The notes under the pieces are model-generated. The model was not told where the DNA came from and made no database searches. It saw nothing but the letters and a program-made list of their open reading frames with translations. DNA of 30,064 nucleotides from Saccoglossus kowalevskii (Eukaryota; Hemichordata; Enteropneusta; Harrimaniidae). Positions 21,400 to 30,064 of this stretch are shown here, in pieces (the first letter of the stretch is position 1; every line of letters starts with the position of its first letter). A program made the translations under genes and the position numbers. The stretch spans positions 64,139 through 94,202 of the forward strand of contig NW_003121418.1 of NCBI RefSeq assembly GCF_000003605.2. Direction: 5' to 3'.

Positions 21400-24300
21400 T
21401 TTTCATATTTTTATAATTCCACCGTTTGAAATCAATACTAGTTTTACAAATCGAAGTTCGGTTATGACGAATTTAGTTTATACAATGTTGTAAATATCAT
21501 TAAATAAATAATGTTTCATGAAACTATTTATATTACTAATCAGGTATCGGCCATTGTTCTGTTATAATATATCTTTGTTCAAACAGCAGGTTTTCTATAA
21601 TAGTTACACCAAAAGTGGATGAAATGTATATAATATCATTGGGTCATGTTCCCATCATAATGTGTATACATTTGAATAATTAACATGGGCATCATTTTAT
21701 TATAATATTGCTTTTTCAATTATGATTGGAGTGTACTATTAACAAAGTCGCCAGACATCAGAACATCAACCGCAATTGCAATATTGGAGACAAACACAAT
21801 ATGTTCCTAAACATGACGTATTACATGAGTTACATGTCCTCGTTTTTATCTCATGTTTAAAAACATAGTATTTTGTATTTAGACTTCCTAGTTGATACAT
21901 TACACGTATATCATCAATAATAGAAATAAAATATCCTCGTTTAACCGTTATCTTTGTGAAAACCTTAGCGATTTCAACTGGTTCTCTTTGTTTTCTGGTT
22001 TTATTTTGTTTTAAATTAATAATAATATTGCTCTAGCCATATCTGTGTAGGTGTCTGATGGGTTAGCCATTTTGTCAAAATGTTATGTGAAAACGTATTC
22101 TGGGAATAACCCCTATTATTATCATATCAGTTATGTTTTTCAAAATGTTGTATCACATTCTGATCAAAGGAAAAATCTGAAATATAAATATAATTGATCA
22201 TATGACTCATGCGTTGTTTTTATTTTCCTATGTGATTCCGTTAATAACGTTAATCCCCTGTTTTGTCAACTATGTTTGCTAGGCGAGGTTAGTAAACGAC
22301 CATGGTGGCGATATTATATGCGGTCGTCTACTGCTCAATTAATCACGGCCATGGTTCCTATTGTTAACTAACAATAGTTAACGTGTAATGATATAATGCA
22401 GTAATACGCATGCGTACAGCAGCAATGACCCAGATGAATCCAGTTTATGAGAAATGGAATTTTAATTACAGATTACAGATAGCTCGTGTTTCCCATCTTG
22501 AATATGTTATGTTTTCTTTGTTCTTTGTTTTGCTGTGCGTTCACGCCCTTTGCTCTTCCGGGAACCATAGATAATTTTATTGAGCAAAAGGCAACTAAAT
22601 TTAATTAATATTGTAACTCTCACATATGGCCGACCGTCCAAGGAGGCAGACATTAAAGACATTATTTTTATCCATTCAGACTGCGGTCGCATTTCCCTCG
22701 AAATCAATGGTATGTGCGAACATTGCGGCACTATTATATTGGCAATATCTACTAAATCCATATAGTAATTATCAAAAGTAGGATATCAAAAGTAAGTACA
22801 GATCTTTTGGACAATTTTATTTCCTGTGAACTTAGGTAGTCGATTATTTTATACCTCATTTTAATATTATATATAATGTAAAGTCATGGAAATCAAACAG
22901 TCATTAGCCATTAGATATCATCAGACTATGTCTGTACAATGGTTGTTAAACTACAATAACGGCGGTCATTGTGCTTAAAACGGCTCTTATGGTGGAGGCG
23001 TTTTTCACCATATCGCAATATACCGATGAATAACCTATTTTAAACCGAGTAGGCGTAAACCATAAAGCAACCATGTTTACTTCATGAATTTTCTAATTTT
23101 TCTAATAGCTAATAGTTCATCTCTGACAAACACACTTGCGAATTTATACACGAAAATATACATGTCACACTACGATACAGACTTTCCGTTTTCTACATTG
23201 TAAAAATCTTTCGCTTTTATGCAGAACAATACAGTATTTTAACCAAGTAAAATCATATTTGTTAAAGTTATTGTCCATACGTGAGTTGTTGAATGCAATA
23301 CATATTTTTTTAATTTCATTAAGCTTCTTTCAGTCATAATAATATAGCAAATAGCAAACATTCTGTAATATTCTCATGAATTATTCTTAATATATTTCTG
23401 AATATATTTATTAAAATACCTTGCTTTCAGTTTTTTGTTCAAAAATACCCGAAAGAATTTGACAATGTCGAAAATTGAAAGTCTTTACCGTAGTGTTATG
23501 TGAGCAAGTGAGTAAACTCACATTAGTTTACTGGTTGTACAGCCATTCAAAATATATTATTGTTGTGCTCTTGTGAATAAAGTCAGATTATGCGTCAGAT
23601 TATTTAGAACAATTCACTAAAGAGCTGAACTCAAATATGTCACATCTAATTTTCAATAAAAAAGAATATTTCTTCTAAATATACAATCATGATATATATT
23701 TGCTCTGGTATTAGAGATAACGTTGTAAAATACAATTTGTATTTCAAATTACCTAGAATAGTCACTGCATATTGTTAACGATTTTAACTTGCTTCTAAAA
23801 CCTGTATATAAATAAACAAAAAAGCTAATTGTAGCTATAAGGTTATGGACGCATGTATTTCCGTTGAAGTGAATATTTACCATTCAATCGCACTGTTGTA
23901 ATCGCACTAGACGCTGCTAGTACTTGACATATTCCGCTACATTGTAACTGATTACACATGTAACACTATTTTTAGGTTTGCATGTTTGCATATTTGCATA
24001 TGTTGGTACATTACAGTGCCTAAACTTTTTGTTCCTTGTCCGAGGTACATCATGTATTTTCTGTCGTAGTATCGTGTGAATAGTTGAGTATTTGGTGTTA
24101 GTTTTTCACCTTGTTATCCTATAAAGTAATTAACGGATCTTTAGCATTTCAATAATATCTTTGACAACATTTTTTACGGTTGGTTGACTCATTTACATAT
24201 ACTGTTTTATTTAGAATAGGTTAGGCTTGATGTAGTTGCATGAATTCCAATTGGATTGTAACATTAATTTATCAGTCTTCTGGCTATCATTGCTTTCATA

Positions 24301-24600
24301 GCTCAACTTCAAAATGACAATATTCCTTCGTTTATCCATATTTTCATCTTAGATTTGTTCAATTTGGCATTATATTTTCTGGCTTATTCCATTTTTTTCA
24401 TTAATATATCATATGCTTCATTTTCATTTTTATGATATATATGTCTTTAACGATTGCTCCAATGACAGTAACGTCTCAAATTTCTTGCTCATTTTACTTT
24501 TGAAATAGTTTGCCATCAGAATTTATGCAATTAGACATTCGTTTGTAACGGTATATTCCATAAGGCGTATTCAAACTCTCTGGGATCCAGTCATATTCTT
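21400..24600. other. intergenic or intronic, no gene recognised
   Basis: AT-rich. It could be the first intron of the kringle gene if 21288-21391 is its first exon. An 84-codon ATG frame (22507-22761, minus) has no recognisable domain and is within the length expected by chance in AT-rich DNA. A perfect 9+9-base inverted repeat with a 2-base centre lies at 22358-22377. Confidence 0.5.
23976..23999 (+). promoter_or_regulatory. three tandem octamer-like (POU) motifs
   Basis: Three adjacent 8-base units: GTTTGCAT, GTTTGCAT and ATTTGCAT. The last is the exact reverse complement of the POU octamer ATGCAAAT, and the first two differ from it at one base. Confidence 0.35.
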
Positions 24601-24607
24601 AATGAAC

Positions 24608-24687
24608 CATATATATTTAAACCCATTAACTGGATTGTGGGTGGTTTGTGTTGCCCAGCATATATATTTTAAACCCATTAACTGGAT
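24608..24687 (+). repeat. direct repeat of about 28 bp
   Basis: The segment at 24608-24635, ending AAACCCATTAACTGGAT, recurs at 24659-24687 with one extra T. About 23 unrelated bases separate the copies. Confidence 0.75.
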
Positions 24688-25220
24688 ATCGCCTATATAC
24701 CTCGATGACAGTCAAACAGAATTTCACTTGGTACATAATAGTTTGCAAATGGTATATTAATTTGAAACATTTTGACTGTGTATATGGTTACCATAGCAAC
24801 ACAAGTTATGGATGTAATAGTTAATCTGGAAAGAAACTTCATTCATACTAATTACTTATACTAATCTTAGTAATTAGCATGGTATATTTTCTACAGAATG
24901 ATATGAATGTTACGGTTGCATTGTCTAAATTTACATAAGTGTTTATTTGGGTAAGGCATGACGTAAACTATGGTCTGGTATTTGACGCGTTGCAATGACA
25001 ATGACTAAAATTAGTACTACAATCCCGGTATCAGCCCGTGAAATCTAGGCTGGCTGTTGAGAAATTATAGTCATTATTGTTTTGATAAAACTGCATTTAT
25101 TAAATCATAGTACTTTTTAAGGTGAATATCATATGTATTGCTGTAAGCTATAAAAGTCACATCGAAGTACATGCTTTTAAAAACAGTTACTATTGTCAAT
25201 ATTATTATGATTTATATAAT

Positions 25221-25319
25221 ATAAGGTTATTACGTGGATACCTCAAAGTATGCACGAAGACAGTACAGGAGAAGTACTGTCTAAGTGCATACTTTGAGGC
25301 ATCAACGTAATAACCTTAT
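25221..25319 (+). ncRNA. long near-perfect hairpin, possible pre-miRNA or foldback element
   Basis: The left arm (25221-25266) and right arm (25274-25319) are 46 bases each and complementary at 42 positions, around a 7-base loop (AGGAGAA). Pairing continues a few bases outward with one bulge. At 99 nt in total it has the size of a microRNA precursor. The very high complementarity instead suggests a young inverted repeat or a miniature foldback transposon. Parts of the arm sequence recur at about 25660 and 26347-26360, which favours an element origin. Expression cannot be seen. Confidence 0.45.
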
Positions 25320-25398
25320 TATTATACATCTTTTCCTCGGAAATCATATGATACATTATGGGAATGCCTAAATCGAACAAATTATTTAGAACAAAATC

Positions 25399-25592
25399 AG
25401 CGAACTTCTTTGTGCGAAGTCCGGTCTAACCCAGGTGGCAGCCATGTCGGATTTTATTATTAGAGGACGCTCACACGAGTAATCATTCCATGTTTATAAT
25501 TTGAATTTCCTAATATGATAGGATGAAAATATTCCGTAAAATACCGCAAAATCACGGAACGATGTAACTCATAGCGTTATATAATAATATAA
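25399..25592 (+). repeat. dispersed repeat, copy B
   Basis: Homologous to copy A (19901-20104) in the opposite orientation; the landmarks are given there. It begins about 80 bases after the 25221-25319 hairpin. A segment resembling the hairpin arm (GCATACCTTGAGGCA, about 25663-25677) follows it, so hairpin, repeat and flank may be one composite element. Confidence 0.65.
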
Positions 25593-26900
25593 CTTATTCC
25601 CTCACAATATAAATGAGGATAAGTGCAATACAGACCTTCAAATCATCTGACATTGTCTCATGCATACCTTGAGGCAAATATATGTTTGTCTTTCTCATTT
25701 AGATATTTACTTAGGTGAACTTCATTTTGTTCACATAGATTTTATGTCAGTCTTATGGTTCGTGTCGCACGCTATATTGTAAAGAGCGAAATAGTAATGA
25801 TAAGGTTTACGGTATAACCAGGATTTACTTTTCACCTTTATAGCCATGCATAATAGTCATATGATCTTATAATATCACACGAAAATAGAAATAACGGGGT
25901 CAGAGTGCTTATACTGATATTCTATTTCATCAAAATAGTATAATAATGTTTCTTAACGATTTATCTAAATGTCACAATTTCTACGACCCATAATGCAATA
26001 ATTTAAAATTATACTACATATAAAAGTTTAATATAAATTATTTTTAAAGGTAAATTAACCCAAATCGGTAATTCATATGTCCTGTATAATGATTAAAAAT
26101 ATTATTACCATTCTAAGCAGTCAAATTGAAAATGCAATATTTATCTGTTTATTATTATTTAATTTTAAGGATAAATTAACCGAATTCGCCCTATGTGTGT
26201 CCTGCTGATTAAGAATGTTTCTTAAGCGGTCCAAATAATTGTTCAGATCAGAAGAATAATGCTTCATTTGTTTGCATATTGTATATGAACGCAAATGCAA
26301 TGTGTACTCGACAATAGTTATGATCTCCTATGTGTACTCCCGAGTAAGTTGATGCCTCAAATTTTATAATTGTAACGTCATAATTGCTGCACACTGAATT
26401 GCATATACTGTTTGTGTTATATTAGCCACAGGGAATGTGTGAAACAATATTACAGTACACTAAATGTAAGGATTGTATCGTCATACAGTCTATACCACTG
26501 AAATTTTAAACGCTTGAACTGGTATCAGATTAGTAAGCTAGTTTTTTAAGCGAACATGTTTCAGAGATTATATAATACAAGTCATGTACATGGTCTGTGT
26601 TAAGTTTGATTTCCTCGGTTTCCCCGCTCAGTAACAACACAAATTATGAATTATGAATACTAACATACTTGAAGTATTAGAAATATTTGAAAATTTACCA
26701 TTTATTGCCATGTATTAAGTTATAAATTTACAATGTTGGTTGAAAATAGGTCCTGAGTGTTTTCCATAATAGGTAACTTCCCTGGTGTAAATTCAAGAAT
26801 TGATGTATTTTATTATCAAATGTGACCAACAAAATATATATCTATATACTATGCTATATACTATATTTTCTTATAAACATTTGCCAGTTTTTAGTGAATC

Positions 26901-26926
26901 CTTTAACATATTTCTTTAACATATTT
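26901..26926. repeat. perfect 13-bp tandem duplication
   Basis: CTTTAACATATTT occurs twice with no gap. Confidence 0.85.
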
Positions 26927-27021
26927 CTAGGCATATCAACGTGAAATTAACTTAAGTTAATGTTTTAGTTTGGAAAATGGAGATCTACGTTCCTGCATTG
27001 CACAAACATGTCCAGCTAAGA

Positions 27022-27046
27022 CAGTTACGGGGGGGTGGGGTAACTG
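27022..27046. repeat. small hairpin with G-rich loop
   Basis: CAGTTAC (27022-27028) and GTAACTG (27040-27046) pair around a loop of almost only G. Confidence 0.5.
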
Positions 27047-27302
27047 AATAAAGTACAGATGTTCTTGTTCATCATTACCAAGCAGCAGCTTTTATATCAA
27101 ATATTTACATTGCGTATATTATAATATGATGTCAATACGTGTATAGTTGCTTGCGAGGAGTGTTGATGACGATATGGCAAATTATATGTAAGTTATTTCA
27201 TCAATATCTGAAATCCGAAAAAAAATAATGAGCGACATTCTTACTTATACGCAAATGATGTTATGGTATGGTGTCATCATTACATAATATGCTTTTTTGT
27301 AG

Positions 27303-27339
27303 ATTATTGTGACTTTCAAGACGGAGCATGGCAGTAGGG
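27303..27339 (+). CDS. kringle gene exon with start codon (codes M-A-V-G)
   Basis: The pyrimidine-rich GCTTTTTTGTAG before 27303 is a plausible acceptor. The start ATG is at 27328-27330 in a strong context (AGCATGG), and the exon ends GGG|GTAAGT with GT at 27340-27341. Only four codons are coding, so 27303-27327 would be 5' UTR. An in-frame TGA at 27310-27312 shows this frame does not extend further upstream within the exon. Confidence 0.65.
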
Positions 27340-29742
27340 GTAAGTACTTAACATTAAGGTGAAACATTTAGAGGTCATTTTTGTTATTTTATTATTTTAT
27401 TATAACAATTGTTATATATACAATAACTTGTTAAATTATATCAGTTCGGTATTGGTCAGCTCAATGATTTCCATATGTTTTTTTCCGTTCTTTTTGTCAA
27501 TGATTCACTAACAGCAATGTATAATTTATTTTTGCACACAATGAAGATTCAGACGATGAAAGATTAACATTTTTTACATAGAGATAATTGTATGAATAGG
27601 TTTGGTTCCATAATTAGAAAATTTGGGGAAATACTATTTTTAGATGTAACACCAATATATTTGTATAATAGAAATGTGTAATTAAGTCTGTATGTTTTTT
27701 TTAATCAGGTTAAGCCATGGTATTCCATCCGTACTGAAATATTAATAGCATATTTCCTGCTAATAGCTTTGGTATTGACATTGATTCTTATTCTGTTATT
27801 TCCCCGGAAACATAATGCTGTTTTAGGTAAGGCAATGTTCAAACATTTATGACGCTCTAGTTAAAATCCGCCAGAAACAGTGAGCAAAGCTATTCACTTA
27901 TTTAAACTAAGATACTAAATATTTCCAACCCTCCATTGATACAATATAATCAAGTGAAACAGAACAATCAATATATAAACTAAATATAAACCATGATCAC
28001 TTGTCTAAATATAAAATATGTTTTTCTATTCTCTCTGGTGTTGTAATTTAAATATCACACTTTGAGTTTATCACTGTTTTGCAGATTCAATAGAATGTTA
28101 TGAAGATTCAAATGGGACAGATTATAGAGGTCTAGTTAATATTACTCTTAGGGGCAGACATTGTGCTGCGTGGAACTCTGATAATCACCCAATGACGCGG
28201 CAGAATCATCCGGATGCCGGCATTGGCGATCACAATTATTGTCGAAATCCTGATGGCGATGTGACAGTATGGTGCTACATCACGGATGAAACAGCGCTGT
28301 GGGAATATTGTTTTATTGGTGAACCTAGTGATGACTGCGGTAAATAGCTTACTGAGTTGTATGTGAATTTGGCGATTTCTTGTTTTCATAACGTACGTGT
28401 GTTACGTAACTTCTTTTATGTGGAAGGACAATTCGCCAATAACGTGTGTCGCACCTGTTCTATTCAAATTACAGTAAAATACGTGTTGCTTTCGCCGACA
28501 AATCACCTGCTTAACTTAACAATCAGTTGACTGATCATACAATCACACAGCTCGCCGATCTGAAAGTATTTTCGGTTCAAATACAGGATGCCGCTAATTG
28601 ATTTGTACCATTTTGAAATAATGAGGGGGGCGTTGTGTTTTTCACTCGAGTCATTTTGGAACAACTTAGTTATGAGAAACAGTTCTTCCCTAGTCAATGG
28701 GTGTTGTTGAGAATAAGGAAACTAGTAAACGGGCCCTGTTTGAAATAAAAAAATAGATTATTTCTCAGTAAACAGGGATAGCTGAGAACAAGGAAACGGT
28801 ACTGTTCAGAGCTTAAAAAAGTACTTTTCTAGTGAATGTTGCACGTAAACTGTCTAATGATAGCGGACTGTGAGAACAAAAGCGACGAGCAAAAAGTAGT
28901 ATTACTACAAATATCCCCATGTGTTTCAACATTGCTTTGTTTCTCTAAAGTGACTCACATGTTTTGTTCACAGGGATAATGACAGACACAAAGTCTACTA
29001 TTACGATTGGTTATTTAGAATCCACAGGTAGGGTCATTCATGAGCAAAATAAAAAGAGGTTTAACAACATTGTGAAATACGGTTTAAATAACAATATATG
29101 CAATATACAAGATGTGCCAATACATGCATATGTGAATATGAAAAGTCAAACAATAACGGCATTTTGTGTGAAGAACTTTCACATAGTACTTTACAGATCT
29201 GTTACAGCAAAACATTTACTAAACTATAATGGATATCGTTGTTTTTTATCTAGATCTTCGAAAGAAGACTGTGTCTAAAACCAATGGTATTATATGATTA
29301 TATTCGTCGGCTGAATTAAATATATTCCATGACATACATCGTTATTGTTTAAAACAAATGTGGATTCAATTACATTTTTAATCATTGATAATTTTAACCC
29401 ATGTACAACACTTTCTTTTACATATTAAAGCAGCAAATACGACCTCTTCACCTGACAATATTACCGATATAGCGAATACAATATATTCGAATACAATTTT
29501 CAGTCTCACCCAATTACTGACGTCTATACAAAAAGCCTCAGCGTCAATGCCAGGTAGGCCGATGTTACTGTTCAATGAATAAGCCTAATTAGTGTAGAAT
29601 TATTAACTAGGATTAGTTTTCCGGGGAGGAGAAGAAAAACCATATAATGTATAAGTGATACAGTGCAAACAAAAATATTTCATTTATAATGTGGTTTCAG
29701 AATCAACATCTCAGACACCAACGGCTGATACCCTAACCCAAG
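27328..29742 (+). CDS. kringle-domain membrane-anchored protein, 5' part, spliced and continuing past the window
   Basis: Five coding exons: 27328-27339, 27709-27826, 28085-28339, 28974-29027, 29434-29553 and, as a sixth block, 29701-29742, all joined at GT-AG introns with matching phases (0, then 1 throughout). The product in view is about 200 residues. It has a short N-terminus (1-14), one hydrophobic segment (about 15-35), a basic PRKH stretch, a complete kringle (C48-C128), then Ser/Thr/Asn-rich sequence. The hydrophobic stretch has no obvious signal-peptidase site, so a type II signal anchor with the kringle outside is the simplest reading; a cleaved signal peptide is the alternative. 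The ATG has A at -3 and G at +4, and an in-frame TGA lies at 27310-27312. Kringles bind proteins, often through C-terminal or exposed lysines. The remaining domains, such as a protease, lie beyond the window. Confidence 0.8.
27709..27826 (+). CDS. kringle gene exon 2, transmembrane segment
   Basis: Acceptor TTTTTTTTAATCAG, donor TTAG|GTAAGG. The exon opens in phase 0, matching the preceding exon, and closes in phase 1. It encodes a short polar lead (VKPWYSIRTE), a hydrophobic helix of about 21 residues (starting ILIAYFLL) and the basic PRKHNAVL. This is the membrane anchor of the protein. Confidence 0.75.
28085..28339 (+). CDS. kringle domain exon (complete, phase 1-1)
   Basis: 255-base exon after TGTTTTGCAG, ending at a GGTAAAT donor; both ends are phase 1, the usual class for kringle modules. 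All six cysteines are present (C48, C70, C96, C107, C119, C128 of the assembled protein), expected to pair 1-6, 2-4 and 3-5. Family motifs include YRG, GRHCAAW, GIGDHNYCRNPDGD, WCY and WEYC. The NPDGD acidic pair and both aromatic tryptophans of a lysine-binding kringle are kept. The basic residue before the second Trp in plasminogen-type sites is Leu here. The spacing from C5 to C6 is eight residues, longer than the usual four or so. N-glycosylation sites: N53 and N62. Confidence 0.92.
28340..28973 (+). other. intron of the kringle gene
   Basis: Runs from GT at 28340 to AG at 28973. It contains an imperfect direct repeat (TGAGAAYAAGGAAAC at 28708-28722 and 28783-28797) and a near-palindrome at 28726-28740. 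No further exon of correct phase with both splice sites is apparent. Confidence 0.6.
28974..29027 (+). CDS. kringle gene, short Ser/Thr-rich exon (phase 1-1)
   Basis: 54-base exon between TTTTGTTCACAG and a GTAGGG donor. It is open in the phase left by the kringle exon and encodes 17 residues (beginning IMTDTKSTITIGYLEST) plus split codons. It is linker-like and shows no domain. Reading on past the donor stays open to 29278, but the phase and downstream exons favour splicing here. Confidence 0.6.
29434..29553 (+). CDS. kringle gene, Ser/Thr/Asn-rich exon (phase 1-1)
   Basis: Ends at CCAG|GTAGGC. Acceptor AG at 29432-29433 (AAAGCAG); an alternative AG three bases earlier would add one alanine in the same frame. 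It encodes about 39 residues with N-glycosylation sites (NTT, NIT) and many Ser/Thr, like a mucin-type extracellular stalk. Confidence 0.6.
29701..29742 (+). CDS. kringle gene, short Thr/Ser-rich exon (phase 1-1), last in window
   Basis: 42-base exon after GTGGTTTCAG, ending CAAG|GTCAGT. It encodes STSQTPTADTLTQ plus split codons, again symmetric phase 1. No stop follows in frame within the exon, so the gene continues past the right edge. Confidence 0.55.
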
Positions 29743-30064
29743 GTCAGTATTGCTACATATTGTATACATTACTGTTGTGTATCGCGCTATGTTTTTATAT
29801 TCAGGATTTTCACGTTTAATTACTTAACTTTAATTAACTTTAATTACACCAAATTATTTAATAGTCGTATATGTAATAGACAATTCTGACATATACATAT
29901 ATCTTTAATAGACCTATTAAATCATATATACATAATTCATAATCCATGTTAATTATAATTACTTCGCGGAGTCTACAATAGTGTGCATATGTGTTACAAT
30001 GACCAGCAAGTCGACTAAAATTCTATAGTGTATTTTAAAAATTGGTCTTATTATTATTATTAAT

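Larger units (their letters stand above)
25600..27300. other. intergenic or intronic, no gene recognised
   Basis: AT-rich, with frequent stops. Minor structures: a perfect 13-bp tandem duplication at 26901-26926, a 16-base palindrome at 26946-26961, and a 7-bp stem around a G-run at 27022-27046. Open frames are short. Confidence 0.55.

Noticed and set aside
22507-22761. 84-codon minus-strand ATG frame with a basic C-terminus, and on the opposite strand a 21-residue signal-peptide-like frame
   Set aside because: By a rough stop-codon estimate several open stretches of this length are expected in 30 kb of this composition. The hydrophobic plus frame is the mirror of the Lys/Arg codons on the minus strand, and no family is recognised.
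28132-28389. 85-codon minus-strand open frame
   Set aside because: It is the antisense shadow of the kringle exon.
28441-28560. Extra exon in the kringle-gene intron after ATTCAAATTACAG
   Set aside because: In the required phase it runs into a stop before any donor.
28964-29278. 104-codon plus-strand frame as a separate gene
   Set aside because: It starts inside an intron and is read-through of the 54-base kringle-gene exon past its donor; splice phases of the neighbours support splicing at 29027.

Overview
This is eukaryotic DNA, most likely from an invertebrate animal. It is AT-rich (roughly two thirds A+T by eye) and gene-poor. It holds an intronless rhodopsin-family GPCR, a spliced kringle-domain gene with GT-AG introns, inverted-repeat mobile elements and one assembly gap. 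There are no operons, Shine-Dalgarno sites or bacterial genes. The codons and families fit a metazoan, but I cannot name the phylum from the sequence.

Layout. 1-5.5 kb: intergenic, containing what looks like a solo LTR of about 914 bp (1734-2647) bounded by a 5-bp target duplication. 5.57-6.95 kb: the peptide-type GPCR on the minus strand, with a poly(A) signal and a cluster of CCAAT boxes upstream. 6.98-7.55 kb: a foldback/MITE-like element with about 138-bp terminal inverted repeats, inserted just upstream of that promoter. 7.6-11.8 kb: intergenic, with one weak C-terminal-exon candidate at 10.26-10.40 kb. 11.8-13.5 kb: a GC-rich coding-like island, and a possible small minus-strand gene whose upstream side carries a consensus RFX X-box next to a CCAAT box. 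13.5-21.2 kb: intergenic, with an N-gap at 15885-16287, a small foldback element near 18.3 kb and one copy of a dispersed repeat near 20.0 kb. 21.29-21.39 kb: a GC-rich promoter/first-exon candidate ending in a strong splice donor. 21.4-27.3 kb: intergenic or intronic, with a long pre-miRNA-like hairpin at 25.2 kb followed by the second copy of the dispersed repeat. 27.3 kb to the right edge: the 5' part of a kringle gene, plus strand, continuing past the window.

The two secure genes are unrelated in function. The GPCR is a seven-helix plasma-membrane receptor, probably for a neuropeptide. The kringle gene appears to encode a membrane-anchored extracellular protein: a short N-terminus, one hydrophobic segment, a complete six-cysteine kringle, and then Ser/Thr/Asn-rich segments on small phase 1-1 exons. 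I see no evidence of a new defence or multi-gene system. The most notable items are the membrane-proximal kringle architecture, the RFX/CCAAT module, the near-perfect 99-nt hairpin, and the foldback element carrying a palindromic CRE in each arm next to the GPCR promoter.
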